Shown piece after piece: positions 37,249 through 45,795 of a stretch of DNA of 59,698 bases. Numbering within the stretch: the stretch's first letter is position 1; each line of letters starts with the position of its first letter. Both the position numbers and the translations under genes were made by a program. The stretch is from Hyphomicrobiaceae bacterium (GTDB taxonomy: Bacteria; Pseudomonadota; Alphaproteobacteria; Rhizobiales; Hyphomicrobiaceae). Under the pieces are notes generated by a model. The model was not told the origin of the DNA. It did no database searches and was given only the letters and a program-made list of their open reading frames with translations. The stretch lies in assembly GCA_022844275.1 (NCBI GenBank), contig JALHMB010000015.1, forward strand, positions 1 through 59,698. The letters run 5' to 3'.

Positions 37249-39690
37249 TCAAGCGGAACGTGCCGCTCGCTTTTCGGTGGATACGGACGGCGCCGATTGA
37301 TTTCCGGTCGCGCGCTCCTCCGCCGGCTCAAGGGCCGCGGCGACCGCGTCTTCGACCCGCTCGAGCCATACGAACCGGACATGATCGCGCGCCGTATCAG
37401 GCACGTCCTCGAGGTCCTTACGGTTGCGCGAGGGCAGCATGACGGTGGTGATGCCTGCGCGCACCGCAGCCAACACCTTTTCCTTTACGCCGCCGATCGG
37501 CAGCACCAGCCCGCGCAGCGAGATCTCTCCGGTCATCGCCGTATCGTTGCGCGTGGTGCGGCCGGTCAGCATCGAGACGAGAGCAATGAACATGGCCACA
37601 CCTGCGCTCGGGCCGTCCTTGGGTATGGCGCCGGCGGGCACGTGAATATGCACGTCGGACTTTTCGAACACGCTGAGGTCGATCAGGAGATCGGGTCCAC
37701 GCGCCTTCGCAAGTGTAAGAGCCGCCTGAGCGCTCTCCTTCATCACGTCGCCGAGCTGGCCGGTAAGGATGAGGTTGCCGCGGCCGGGCACGCGCGTCGC
37801 CTCGATGAAGAGAATGTCGCCACCGGACGGCGTCCATGCGAGGCCCGTTGCCACACCAGGCACGCTGGTGCGCATGGCGACTTCGCTCTCGAAGCGGGAT
37901 GGTCCGAGTATGGCCGGCAGAGCCGTGCTCTCTATGTGCACGCGCTCGCAGCTGCCCTCGGCGATGCGCACAGCCACGTGCCGGCACACCGCTCCGATTT
38001 GCCTTTCCAGCGTGCGAACGCCAGCCTCAAGCGTATAGTCACGTATAATGGCACGGATAGCATCTTCGGCGATCTCGCATTGCTCCGGCTTGAGGCCGCA
38101 TGCGGCGAGCTGGCGCCTGATCAAGTAGCGCTTGGCGATCTCGACCTTCTCTTCCTCAGTGTAGCCGGGTAGCTCGATGATCTCCATGCGGTCGCGTACC
38201 GGCCCAGGGACGGTGTCCAGCACGTTAGCGGTGGCGATGAACATCACCTTGGAGATGTCGAAAGCTACGGCAAGATAGTTATCGCGAAAGGTCGCATTCT
38301 GCTCGGGGTCCAGGACCTCGAGCAACGCTGAAGCCGGATCGCCATGGAAGCCGGCGCCGAGCTTGTCGACCTCATCGAGCATCAGCACCGGATTGCGGGC
38401 GCCGACCTTGCGAATCGATTGGATGATGTTGCCGGGCAGCGCGCCGATATAGGTGCGCCGGTGACCGCGGATCTCGGCTTCGTCGTGCACGCCGCCGAGG
38501 CTGAGGCGCGCAAACTTGCGCCCTGTCGCTCGTGCAATACTTTGCCCCAGGGACGTCTTGCCGACGCCGGGTGGTCCGACGAAGCACAGGATCGGGCTCT
38601 TGCCTTCGGGATTGAGCTTGAGAATCGCCAGATACTCGAGGATGCGCCGCTTGATTTTCGGCAGGCCGTAGTGGTCTTCATCGAGGATGCGCCGCGCCTC
38701 GTCGATATCGATCCTCTCCAGACTCAGTTTCGACCAGGGCAGCTCAATCAGCCACTCGAGATAGGTGCGGATCATGCCGTATTCGGCCGCTACCTCCGGC
38801 ATGCGCTCCAACCGCTTCAGCTCCTTCCTGGCTTGATCTTCGGCTTCCTTCGGCATGCCGGCCTTTTCGATCAGGAGGCGCAGCTCGGCGATCTCAATTA
38901 CCTTGTCGTCCCCTTCACCCAGCTCCTTCTGGATCTGGCGTAGCTGCTCGCGCAGGATATGTTCGCGTTGCTGCGAGGAGAGCGACTGCTGCGTCTGCTC
39001 GCCGATCTCCTTCGACAGCTTGAGGACCTGTATGCGCTGCATCAGCAGCGCCAGGACTTTGTCGAGACGTTCCTTGACGTCGAAAGTCTCCAACACGCCC
39101 TGTTTTTCCGCCGGCTTAGCATCCATGACGCCGGCGACGAAGTCGGCCAGGGCGGAGGGCGAGTCCAGGTTCTCGATGGCCGCGGCCAACTCGGCCGGCA
39201 CGTTCGGCAGCAGCTGCAGCGCCTCCTGCGCGCGTTCCCGCAACAAACGGACGCGCGCTTCGATTTCCGGTGTCAGGATCTCGGAGTTGCCGATTTCCTC
39301 GACGCGCGCCACGAGATAAGGGTAGCCCGCCAGATATTCGACTATGCGAAAGCGGTGCACCCCACGGCAGACCACGTGGTGTGTTCCATCGGCGGCGGTC
39401 ACGTAACGGAGAATTTCAGCGGTTGTTCCGATCCGATAGAGCTGCTCGGGCTTTGGCTCCTCGACAGCCTCATCGGTCTGCAGCAGCACGCCTAGCGAGC
39501 GTTGCTCGCGTACTGCTTGCTGAGCAGCGGCGATCGACTGCGGTCGCCCCACGGCCAGCGGCAGCATCATGGCGGGAAACAGCACGGTCTGGCGAACCGG
39601 CAGTATGATGAGAGCGTCTTGCGGAACGGGCGGATGGCTGGCAGTGCTCGCCTGCGCGGCAGCCCTCGATTGTTCAGTTGCGTCTGCCAT
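37249..39690 (-). CDS. lon: ATP-dependent protease Lon
   Basis: The 813-residue protein has the Lon N-terminal substrate domain (25-220), a coiled region and an AAA+ module with Walker A GPPGVGKTSLGQ. The protease domain carries catalytic Ser695 (DGPSAGVAMF) and the Lys at about 738 (GGVKEKVLAAV). It degrades misfolded and regulatory proteins. The length matches LonA. GGTGAGG precedes the ATG, 15 bases after the Hsp20-like gene, so the two are cotranscribed. The core genome probably has another lon, which would make this an accessory copy (inference). Confidence 0.95.
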   Translation of the reverse strand: MADATEQSRAAAQASTASHPPVPQDALIILPVRQTVLFPAMMLPLAVGRPQSIAAAQQAVREQRSLGVLLQTDEAVEEPKPEQLYRIGTTAEILRYVTAADGTHHVVCRGVHRFRIVEYLAGYPYLVARVEEIGNSEILTPEIEARVRLLRERAQEALQLLPNVPAELAAAIENLDSPSALADFVAGVMDAKPAEKQGVLETFDVKERLDKVLALLMQRIQVLKLSKEIGEQTQQSLSSQQREHILREQLRQIQKELGEGDDKVIEIAELRLLIEKAGMPKEAEDQARKELKRLERMPEVAAEYGMIRTYLEWLIELPWSKLSLERIDIDEARRILDEDHYGLPKIKRRILEYLAILKLNPEGKSPILCFVGPPGVGKTSLGQSIARATGRKFARLSLGGVHDEAEIRGHRRTYIGALPGNIIQSIRKVGARNPVLMLDEVDKLGAGFHGDPASALLEVLDPEQNATFRDNYLAVAFDISKVMFIATANVLDTVPGPVRDRMEIIELPGYTEEEKVEIAKRYLIRRQLAACGLKPEQCEIAEDAIRAIIRDYTLEAGVRTLERQIGAVCRHVAVRIAEGSCERVHIESTALPAILGPSRFESEVAMRTSVPGVATGLAWTPSGGDILFIEATRVPGRGNLILTGQLGDVMKESAQAALTLAKARGPDLLIDLSVFEKSDVHIHVPAGAIPKDGPSAGVAMFIALVSMLTGRTTRNDTAMTGEISLRGLVLPIGGVKEKVLAAVRAGITTVMLPSRNRKDLEDVPDTARDHVRFVWLERVEDAVAAALEPAEERATGNQSAPSVSTEKRAARSA

Positions 39691-39704
39691 GACCTCACCT
39701 AATG

Positions 39705-40112
39705 TCAGACTTGCTTGGTCAGGACCAGAACGAGACAGCCGTCGAGAAGCTGGGATCGGCTCAGCCGAAGCCGCTCCATCGACACCCGCATCCGACGCTC
39801 GAAGTGGCCGTGCGGAATCTCCAAGCGGTGGATGACCGCATCGTCGGTAAGCGAAGGGAACCGCCTCCTCCCAGCGATGATCAGCACATCCCCCTCGATC
39901 GAAACCGCAAGATCGCGTTGCTCGACACCCGGAAGGGCGACGACGACGCGGAACTCCCGCTCGGTCTCGTAAATGTCAACGGGCGGCTCCCACAAGGCTC
40001 GATGAGCATCGGCCAGGCTTGGGTGGAAGAACTGGCGCTGCAGGCGTTCTGCCCGATCAATCAGCGCGCAAGCTTCGGCCCACATGAAAGCCCTCGGATC
40101 ACCCGTGGTCAT
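39705..40112 (-). CDS. Hsp20/alpha-crystallin-like protein upstream of lon
   Basis: The 135-residue product begins MTTGDPRAFMWAEACALIDR. An alpha-crystallin domain covers about 45-130 (PPVDIYETEREFRVVVALPG; DLAVSIEGDVLIIAGRRRFP; IHRLEIPHGHFERRMRVSME) and ends QLLDGCLVLVLTKQV. It lacks a C-terminal I-x-I/V anchor, so oligomerisation may differ from the Hsp20 at 35786. It may act as an adaptor for Lon, next in the operon (inference). The start overlaps the preceding small frame by an ATGA. Confidence 0.85.
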   Translation of the reverse strand: MTTGDPRAFMWAEACALIDRAERLQRQFFHPSLADAHRALWEPPVDIYETEREFRVVVALPGVEQRDLAVSIEGDVLIIAGRRRFPSLTDDAVIHRLEIPHGHFERRMRVSMERLRLSRSQLLDGCLVLVLTKQV

Positions 40113-40249
40113 GCACGTGCTGCCCGGATTTGGATGAAGCGAACGCCTGCGCTGGCAGACGCGCGTTCGCCTACAAATCCAGCTTCTGATCCGTAGTGAC
40201 GGGGAGGTTGGGCGTCCGGGCTGCTGTACCTGCCGACAACGTCGTTCAT
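40109..40249 (-). CDS. 46-residue protein translationally coupled to the Hsp20-like gene
   Basis: An ATG at 40249 with GGGAGG upstream opens MNDVVGRYSSPDAQPPRHYG and continues SEAGFVGERASASAGVRFIQ, ending IRAARA. Its TGA overlaps the ATG of the Hsp20-like gene. The strong ribosome site and overlap support translation, perhaps as a leader for the downstream gene, which has none of its own. The product has no recognisable motif. An FNR/FixK-type box lies 66 bases upstream. Confidence 0.55.
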   Translation of the reverse strand: MNDVVGRYSSPDAQPPRHYGSEAGFVGERASASAGVRFIQIRAARA

Positions 40250-40569
40250 AGTTCGCCTCCCTGTGCCGCAGTCGGGAACCGCTTCGACACTGGGAGCGGA
40301 TGCGTCGAGCCACCATGACGACCATCAACTTTTGCACGTGTTTTGTTGCGGACGGCCCGGCCGGGAGGGGAGGCTCCGTTGGTACTGTCACATCGAAGCG
40401 AGACCGTAACCATCCATTGCATGGCTTGCGTTTACGTATTCCTACGCTACGTGATTTTGCCGAATTTCCCTCACGCACAGCCACAGCCATCTTGATCGTC
40501 ATCCCCGGTCAACGCTCCATTCCTTTGGGCGCGGCACCGCAACTTGGCAATGTGCTTAGGGAGGATCTT
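40250..40569. other. divergent region between the lon operon and the CRP/FNR gene
   Basis: It contains FNR/FixK-type box 3 at 40315-40328, nearer the lon-side start. Near 40436-40460 there is TACGTATTCCTACGCTACG, loosely similar to the FixJ-like boxes but with different spacing; I do not call it. An in-frame upstream extension of the CRP/FNR gene also crosses the stretch but is not conserved-looking. Confidence 0.5.
40315..40328 (-). promoter_or_regulatory. FNR/FixK-type box 3
   Basis: The plus strand reads ATGACGACCATCAA; the minus strand reads TTGATGGTCGTCAT. It is centred 72 bases before the 46-residue protein of the lon operon and 249 bases before the CRP/FNR gene, so it could serve either side or autoregulate. 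Confidence 0.6.
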
Positions 40570-41427
40570 ATGCGGACGAATGCATGTTCCGGTCGCGCCA
40601 GTAGCTCGTCGCAGCCTCGCCAAGTGACATCGAATAAAAAAGCAGACTCCCAAATGCACGCGCTGCAGAGCCTGCAAGCGCTGGCGGTGAGCATCCGCTG
40701 CAGCCGCGGCCAGGAAATATGCAGCTCGTCGCGTCCCGCGGAATACTGGTACCGCGTGGTTTCCGGCTCGGCCCGGCGCTGCGTCATACGGGCGGACGGC
40801 CGGCGCCAGATCATCGACCTGTTGCTCCCAGGCGATTTTTTCGGTTTCTCCGAGCGCAACGAATACGATTGCGATTCCACCGTCGAGGCGGTCGTCGAGG
40901 GCACGATAGTCGCGAGTTACTTGCGCAATCGCGCAGAGATGATGGCGGACACAGACCCACAGCTGGCGCGCGAACTGCGCCATGTCGCGTACAAGGCGCT
41001 GTCGCGAACTCGCGCTCATCTACTGCTCCTAGGCCGCGTCACGGCGCGGGAGAAGGTTGGCGCCTTCTTGCTCGAGCTGATTGAACGCTGCTCCGGCGGT
41101 GCGACGGACACCATCAAGCTGCCGATCTCGCGCTACGACATCGCCGATTGTCTGGCGCTGTCCGTCGAAACGGTGTGCCGCTCTCTGACGGAGCTCAAGC
41201 AGCGCGGTGTCATTGCGCTCTCTGGCACGCGCTGCGTTAGGATCGTTGATAGACAAGCTTTGGAGGAGGGCGACAGCGATAGCGATGCATCGTTCGCACG
41301 TCGCAAAGTCGCCAGCTTCCATCGCGGGAACAGTTCAGCTGACGCCAAGCCGGTCGGGCCCCGTGCCGGACGCCAGCTGCGCCATAACGGCCAAGCGAAT
41401 GGCTTCCGCCAACTGACGGGCACCTAG
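40570..41427 (+). CDS. CRP/FNR-family transcriptional regulator (FixK-like)
   Basis: The 285-residue protein starts MRTNACSGRASSSSQPRQVT, with GGGAGG upstream. A cyclic-nucleotide-binding-type barrel covers about 30-150 (GDFFGFSERNEYDCDSTVEA) and a long dimer helix follows. The HTH IADCLALSVETVCRSLTELK contains Glu200 and Arg204, the FNR-like contacts for TTGA. Position 203 is Cys where Ser is usual. It lacks FNR's four-cysteine Fe-S pattern, so it is FixK-like. A Cys in the recognition helix recalls the redox-sensitive Cys of Bradyrhizobium FixK2 (inference). The last 31 codons overlap the FixJ-like gene on the opposite strand. It is the likely binder of the nine TTGA-type boxes. Confidence 0.88.
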   Translation: MRTNACSGRASSSSQPRQVTSNKKADSQMHALQSLQALAVSIRCSRGQEICSSSRPAEYWYRVVSGSARRCVIRADGRRQIIDLLLPGDFFGFSERNEYDCDSTVEAVVEGTIVASYLRNRAEMMADTDPQLARELRHVAYKALSRTRAHLLLLGRVTAREKVGAFLLELIERCSGGATDTIKLPISRYDIADCLALSVETVCRSLTELKQRGVIALSGTRCVRIVDRQALEEGDSDSDASFARRKVASFHRGNSSADAKPVGPRAGRQLRHNGQANGFRQLTGT

Positions 41428-41988
41428 CCGCTCCATCATCCGGGCGCGATGGACCTCAACCGTGCGCACGCTGAGGCCAAGGTCGAAAGCAATTTGCTTG
41501 TTCGATCGACCCGAAACCAAAGCGTCAAGAACCTGCCGCTCAAGCGGGCTGAGCGCGGCGATCCGCTGAGCAGCCTCGGTGGACGCGAGAGTCTGATCCG
41601 GCCGGCCTACTCGGGCCAGCGCCACCTCGATGGCGCCCAGCAGCGCCTCGTCATCGAATGGCTTCTCGATGAAGTCGACGGCGCCAGCCTTCATGGCCCG
41701 CACGGCGGTTTGGACATCGCCCTGGCCTGTCATGACGATCACGGGCAGCGTTACACCGAGTTGGATGAGGCGATCCTGCAGCTCCAGCCCGTCCATGTCG
41801 GGCATGCGCACGTCCAGCAGGATGCAGCCGCCCGGCAGCTCGCGCACCGCGTCGAGGAAGGCCGCCGGTGTAGGGTAGGAGACGCACGCGTGGCTCGCCG
41901 AATGAAGTAGCCGCTCGAGCGAGCGTCGCACCGCGGCATCATCGTCCACCACATGGACCGTTCGGTCAGCGGTCATTGTTGTCTCCAT
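41335..41988 (-). CDS. FixJ-family response regulator
   Basis: The 217-residue protein has a receiver domain (VHVVDDDAAVRRSLERLL, phospho-Asp59 in LLDVRMPDMDG, Thr in VIVMTGQGDV, Lys in IEKPF). A LuxR-type HTH follows (LSPLERQVLDALVSGRSNKQ, LGLSVRTVEVHRARMMERLG). This is the FixJ layout. It overlaps the kinase gene by 23 bases and the CRP/FNR gene tail by 93 bases. By analogy FixJ would activate the CRP/FNR gene; its direct targets could also include the FixJ-like boxes. Confidence 0.92.
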   Translation of the reverse strand: METTMTADRTVHVVDDDAAVRRSLERLLHSASHACVSYPTPAAFLDAVRELPGGCILLDVRMPDMDGLELQDRLIQLGVTLPVIVMTGQGDVQTAVRAMKAGAVDFIEKPFDDEALLGAIEVALARVGRPDQTLASTEAAQRIAALSPLERQVLDALVSGRSNKQIAFDLGLSVRTVEVHRARMMERLGARQLAEAIRLAVMAQLASGTGPDRLGVS

Positions 41989-43681
41989 CGTGTGGCGCTG
42001 ACGGGACGGTGAAGCGGAAGCTCATGCCCCCACCCGGATTTGCTTCGCTCTGCAGGCGGCCGCCGTGCGCCTCGACTATCGAACGGCAGATAGAGAGGCC
42101 GAGCCCCATGCCGTTCGGCTTTGTGGAAACGAATGGTTCGAACAGCCGCACGGCGACGTCGTCGTCAAGGCCCGGCCCGGTGTCGGTCACGGCGATCTCC
42201 ACCATGCGTTCATCATGCAAACTTGTCGCCACGTCCAGCTCGCGCCGTCGGCTTGCGTGCATGGCCTCGATGGCATTACGCATGAGGTTGAACAGCACCT
42301 GCTGGATCTGGATGCGGTCGACGAGAACGTGCGGAGCGTTGGGCTCAAAATGCAGTCGCACCTGCACACCGGGCGCCCCCGGCCCCTTCAGGGCCAGCGC
42401 ACGAGCCTCCTCGACCATCGTCGACACCCGCTCCACCCGCTTCTCCGTTTCGCCACGGCTTACAAATTCGCGCGACTGCCGCATGATATTGCCGGCGCGA
42501 AGGATCTGCTCGCCGGCCTCACCCATCACCTCCAATGCCGTAACAATCCCTTCGCCGCCATTTGCCAGTAGACGCCGCGCCGCAGCGACGGAATTGGCGG
42601 CAGCGGTGAGGGGCTGGTTCAACTCGTGCGCGAGCGCAGCCGCCGTCTGCCCGGCAGCGCTAAGGCGCGCTGCATGAAATAGCTCCTGCCGCATTTCCTG
42701 GAGACGTGCGTCCGCAAGCTCGCGATCCCTGCCTTCCCTAATCAGTTTGCGATGCGCCTCGGCCAGCTCGCTGGTCCGGTCAGCTACGCGGTGCTCGAGC
42801 GTATCATTGAGGTGCAGTAACTCGGCCTCCGCCCGCTTCTGGGCGGTAAGGTCACGGCTGACGGTCGCGATGTTGAGCGGGTACCCGCGTCGGGGGTCGT
42901 CGATCCGGAACCACTCGACAAGGAACGGAATTGCGGCGCCGGTCTTGAAGTGGCGGTACTCGAGTTCGCCGACCCAGCGGCCATCGCGCATGACGCGGGG
43001 CCAAAGCTCGTCCCGCACCAACGCCACCTCCTTCGGCATCAAGAAATCGAGCACGTGCAGGCGGGAAGCTTCGGCCAACCCACCAAGGCCAACTAACCGC
43101 AGGCCGGCGGCATTGATGTACTGCGGCACGCCGTCGAGGCCGGCAACGCCGATGAAATCGGACGAATTCTCCACCAAGGCCACAAAGCGACGCTGATCGG
43201 CTTCCGCATGCCACCGTTGGAGAGCGATCGTCGCCTCGCTAGCGGCGACGCCGAGCAGAAGCCGCTGGGATTCGCTCGGAAAGTCGGCGCGGCGGGAACC
43301 AACCACAAGAATCGCATCGCTGCCAAAGCCGATAGGGGCAGAAGCTAGATTTAAAGTGCTATGCCCGAGCGGGACTGCACTTGCCGATTGGCTCGACGAC
43401 CCGCTCCGCAGCCATCCCTGCAAGGCTGTGCGAATGGCGTTGTCCAACTCGGCTGAGATGCCGGCGGTCCTGATAATCTCGATGCCAGCCTCCTCGCGTT
43501 CGCCCGGCAGGGAAACGCAAACGACATCCGGACCGAGCATTGTGAGCAGGGCCGCGGCGACGCTGTCGGCGATCTGTTGCGGGTCATAGCCTTTCCAGAT
43601 GGCCGGCAGCGTCGATAACGCGACCAGGTCGCGGATGCTATGTCGCAACTCTTGGCTGTCACGAACCCCAGTCAACGACAC
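41966..43681 (-). CDS. GAF-PAS sensor histidine kinase
   Basis: The 571-residue soluble kinase has a GAF-like N-terminal domain (about 30-165) and a PAS domain (170-290; DFIGVAGLDGVPQYINAAG). A coiled coil follows, then HisKA with ALAHELNQPLTAAANS (His352) and HATPase motifs DTGPGLDDDVAVRLFEPFVS and GMGLGLSICRSIVEAHGG. There is no membrane helix. The PAS lacks the heme-ligand His context of FixL (R-x-E-H), so oxygen sensing through heme is not expected. It begins with GTG and is cognate to the FixJ-like regulator, whose gene it overlaps. Confidence 0.9.
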   Translation of the reverse strand: MSLTGVRDSQELRHSIRDLVALSTLPAIWKGYDPQQIADSVAAALLTMLGPDVVCVSLPGEREEAGIEIIRTAGISAELDNAIRTALQGWLRSGSSSQSASAVPLGHSTLNLASAPIGFGSDAILVVGSRRADFPSESQRLLLGVAASEATIALQRWHAEADQRRFVALVENSSDFIGVAGLDGVPQYINAAGLRLVGLGGLAEASRLHVLDFLMPKEVALVRDELWPRVMRDGRWVGELEYRHFKTGAAIPFLVEWFRIDDPRRGYPLNIATVSRDLTAQKRAEAELLHLNDTLEHRVADRTSELAEAHRKLIREGRDRELADARLQEMRQELFHAARLSAAGQTAAALAHELNQPLTAAANSVAAARRLLANGGEGIVTALEVMGEAGEQILRAGNIMRQSREFVSRGETEKRVERVSTMVEEARALALKGPGAPGVQVRLHFEPNAPHVLVDRIQIQQVLFNLMRNAIEAMHASRRRELDVATSLHDERMVEIAVTDTGPGLDDDVAVRLFEPFVSTKPNGMGLGLSICRSIVEAHGGRLQSEANPGGGMSFRFTVPSAPHDGDNNDR

Positions 43682-43724
43682 GGCGAGGGCTCCTGCTCAG
43701 CGCGCACTCTCACCAACTAGCAAC

Positions 43725-44357
43725 TCAAGATACGGGTGCCCCGCGGTCGCGAAGCTCCCGCAGGAACTCGTCTGGAGGTGAGTAGAATGGGTTCTCCCGC
43801 AGGATGCCGCCGACAATCATCTGCGGATGCGTGCGCAGCACGTCCATGACAACGGAGGCGCTGAACTTCGCCAAGTCGTAAGTGCACACTGCGGCCATGT
43901 CGTATTTCGGCAGCATGTCGTTGATGCGCGACTCGTACTCGACAACGTCGTTAACGCCGGGAAAGTCCTCGAGCGCCCATTCCATGTTCGCCCAAAGCCG
44001 CGTTACGCCGGAGCGTCTTTGCCCGTCCTTAGCAAGGCTTTCGATAAGCGCAATCATGGCGTGCTGGTCGAAACGGCCATCGCTCAAATGCGCATTCTCC
44101 CAGGGACGTACCTCCAGCAGGCCATTCTGCTCGGCGGCGGCGGCGTCGACGCCGGCATCCGTCAAGCGGCGCGAGCGCTCGTCGCGCTGGCGCCGATCCA
44201 TGATCTGGAAGACTTTCTCACCTGCCTCAAGGCCCTCCTTCAGAAAGGGGAGCATGACCTTGTATTCATCTTCCCGGCTATTGAAGAACGCGCAGACATG
44301 ACAACGCCGGTCCACGGCCGACCTCGCCAGCGTCACCCGCTTGTTGTTCTGCACCAT
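43725..44357 (-). CDS. MEDS-domain (DcmR-like) sensory protein
   Basis: The 210-residue protein carries the MEDS signature HVCAFFNSREDEYKVMLPFL then KEGLEAGEKVFQIMD. Later blocks are RLWANMEWALEDFPGVNDVV and the C-terminal AAVCTYDLAKFSASVVMDVL. MEDS domains sense small hydrocarbon or redox signals, as in DcmR, and often pair with kinases. There is no DNA-binding domain, so it may feed the kinase encoded 43 bases downstream. His19/Cys21 near the start could bind a cofactor. GGAGCC precedes the ATG. Confidence 0.85.
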   Translation of the reverse strand: MVQNNKRVTLARSAVDRRCHVCAFFNSREDEYKVMLPFLKEGLEAGEKVFQIMDRRQRDERSRRLTDAGVDAAAAEQNGLLEVRPWENAHLSDGRFDQHAMIALIESLAKDGQRRSGVTRLWANMEWALEDFPGVNDVVEYESRINDMLPKYDMAAVCTYDLAKFSASVVMDVLRTHPQMIVGGILRENPFYSPPDEFLRELRDRGAPVS

Positions 44358-44702
44358 ATCTGGCTCCTACGCTAGAATTGCGGGATGCAGTGGTGCTGTC
44401 CTTGGCCGATTGGCAGAACGTCACATTCACGTGGCGTGTAAACAGCACGAACCGCTGGCGATGCCACGGCCGACCGAGCGTCTAACTCAGTGTAATCGGG
44501 ATTGAATACCCACTGAGAGGCGTTGGCAACGCGAAAGTTAGTCTGTTCAATAGCGTCGATGGCCCGTGAACTCTGCGCGCGATCGTTGGTTACGAGGGCG
44601 CCGCGACGGCCTGTTTCTTGACGATTGTCATGGCGCAGCTGCCCGACATCGGTTGCAATGGCGCGAAGCTGAGCTGGCAGCTGGCAAGATTTTGGTTCTT
44701 CA
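44358..44702. other. divergent region with FNR/FixK-type box
   Basis: Box 4 lies at 44618-44631. CTCAGTG (44486-44492) and CACTGAG (44511-44517) form a 7-bp inverted repeat around 18 bases. No gene is supported. Confidence 0.45.
44618..44631 (+). promoter_or_regulatory. FNR/FixK-type box 4
   Basis: TTGACGATTGTCAT, centred 78 bases before the TMEM175-like gene. Confidence 0.55.
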
Positions 44703-45473
44703 ATGACCGTTCAGCCAACAATCATGGACGGCCCTGGCCGAGAGGATCGACCCGATCTGCCACACGTGCAAGGGGATCGTCGTCCATCTCTACCGCACGT
44801 GCGATTGTCCAGCACGGACCGACTTGAAGCCTTCAGCGATGGCGTTCTCTCGATCACGATCACGCTGCTGGTTTTTGAGATTGTGCGGCCGGACTATCAG
44901 CCGGGGAATCTTCTCTCCAGGCTGTTCGCCCAATGGGCCACCTATTTCGCCTTCCTCGCCTCTTTCACGTACGTTGGGGTCATATGGCTGAATCATCGCG
45001 CCGTATTCTCTCGAGTGCGCTATTGCGACCGTAGTGTGCATCTGGCGAACCTGTTCCTTCTTCTTACATCCGCGCTCATCCCGTTTCCGACCGCGGTTCT
45101 CTCCAGCGCGCTGCAGTATGGGACGCCGTTCGATGCGTCGGTGGCCGTTGCGCTATATGCTGTCATTGGCTCTGCGATGTGCCTAGCTTGGCTGCTTCTG
45201 TTCCATGTCTTGAGCACCCGCGCATACCTGCTGGAAGACAACATCGATCCAGGTTTCTTTCCCAAAGAGCGACTGCGCGCTTCGCTGGGCATTGTGCTCT
45301 ACGGTTTGGCAGGCGTAATCGGTTGGGTGTATGCGCCCATGCTGGCATTGCTCATCTACCTTGCATTGCCGATCTTCTTCGGCATCACCAGTGAGGGGCT
45401 CACGGAGACGACCGCCCAGCTCCGGAGCCGCGGAGCAAGGAACCCGCACTCGGGGCGCAAACAATCGGGATGA
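44703..45473 (+). CDS. TMEM175-family potassium channel-like protein (DUF1211)
   Basis: The 256-residue product has about 40 soluble residues, then the family motif RLEAFSDGVLSITITLLVFE (FSDG in helix 1). Five further membrane helices follow. Bacterial TMEM175 proteins form K+-permeable channels of one six-helix repeat, as here. The start is uncertain; a GTG just before RLSSTDRLEAF would give a more typical N-terminus. An FNR/FixK-type box lies upstream. Control of potassium flux alongside the CPA2 antiporter is possible. Confidence 0.82.
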   Translation: MTVQPTIMDGPGREDRPDLPHVQGDRRPSLPHVRLSSTDRLEAFSDGVLSITITLLVFEIVRPDYQPGNLLSRLFAQWATYFAFLASFTYVGVIWLNHRAVFSRVRYCDRSVHLANLFLLLTSALIPFPTAVLSSALQYGTPFDASVAVALYAVIGSAMCLAWLLLFHVLSTRAYLLEDNIDPGFFPKERLRASLGIVLYGLAGVIGWVYAPMLALLIYLALPIFFGITSEGLTETTAQLRSRGARNPHSGRKQSG

Positions 45474-45795
45474 GAGCAGTTCATCGCCGTTTCATCGTCA
45501 GCATGCCGGCTGATGGGAGGTGCAATCCGCACGCCGACATCTGGCTGCGCGTGTCGTAGCGCAAACCGAGCCACTGCATCACGTGCTGGGCGATCTTTCG
45601 CAGCATAGCCGTATTCATCGCCCGGCAAACAGCGCCGCCACCGAGTTCATACTTTTGACCCGCACGGCGTCATCAAGCGGCTCGTGCGCACAATAGATCC
45701 CCGAAAACTTGACGATCATCAACGCGATGCGACGACCCTAATCGTACAATGTGCGCCTAGAGCAGTCAGACCTATCTACGCTGAGGTGAGGAGAG
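45474..45795. other. intergenic stretch upstream of the peroxiredoxin gene
   Basis: Only FNR/FixK-type box 5 (45709-45722) stands out. Minus-strand frames here appear random. Confidence 0.5.
45709..45722 (+). promoter_or_regulatory. FNR/FixK-type box 5
   Basis: TTGACGATCATCAA, a perfect TTGA-N6-TCAA dyad, centred 80 bases before the peroxiredoxin gene. Confidence 0.62.

Noticed and set aside
40436..40460. TACGTATTCCTACGCTACG as a FixJ site before the CRP/FNR gene
   Set aside because: The GTA and TTCC elements lack the two-base spacer shared by the other five boxes.
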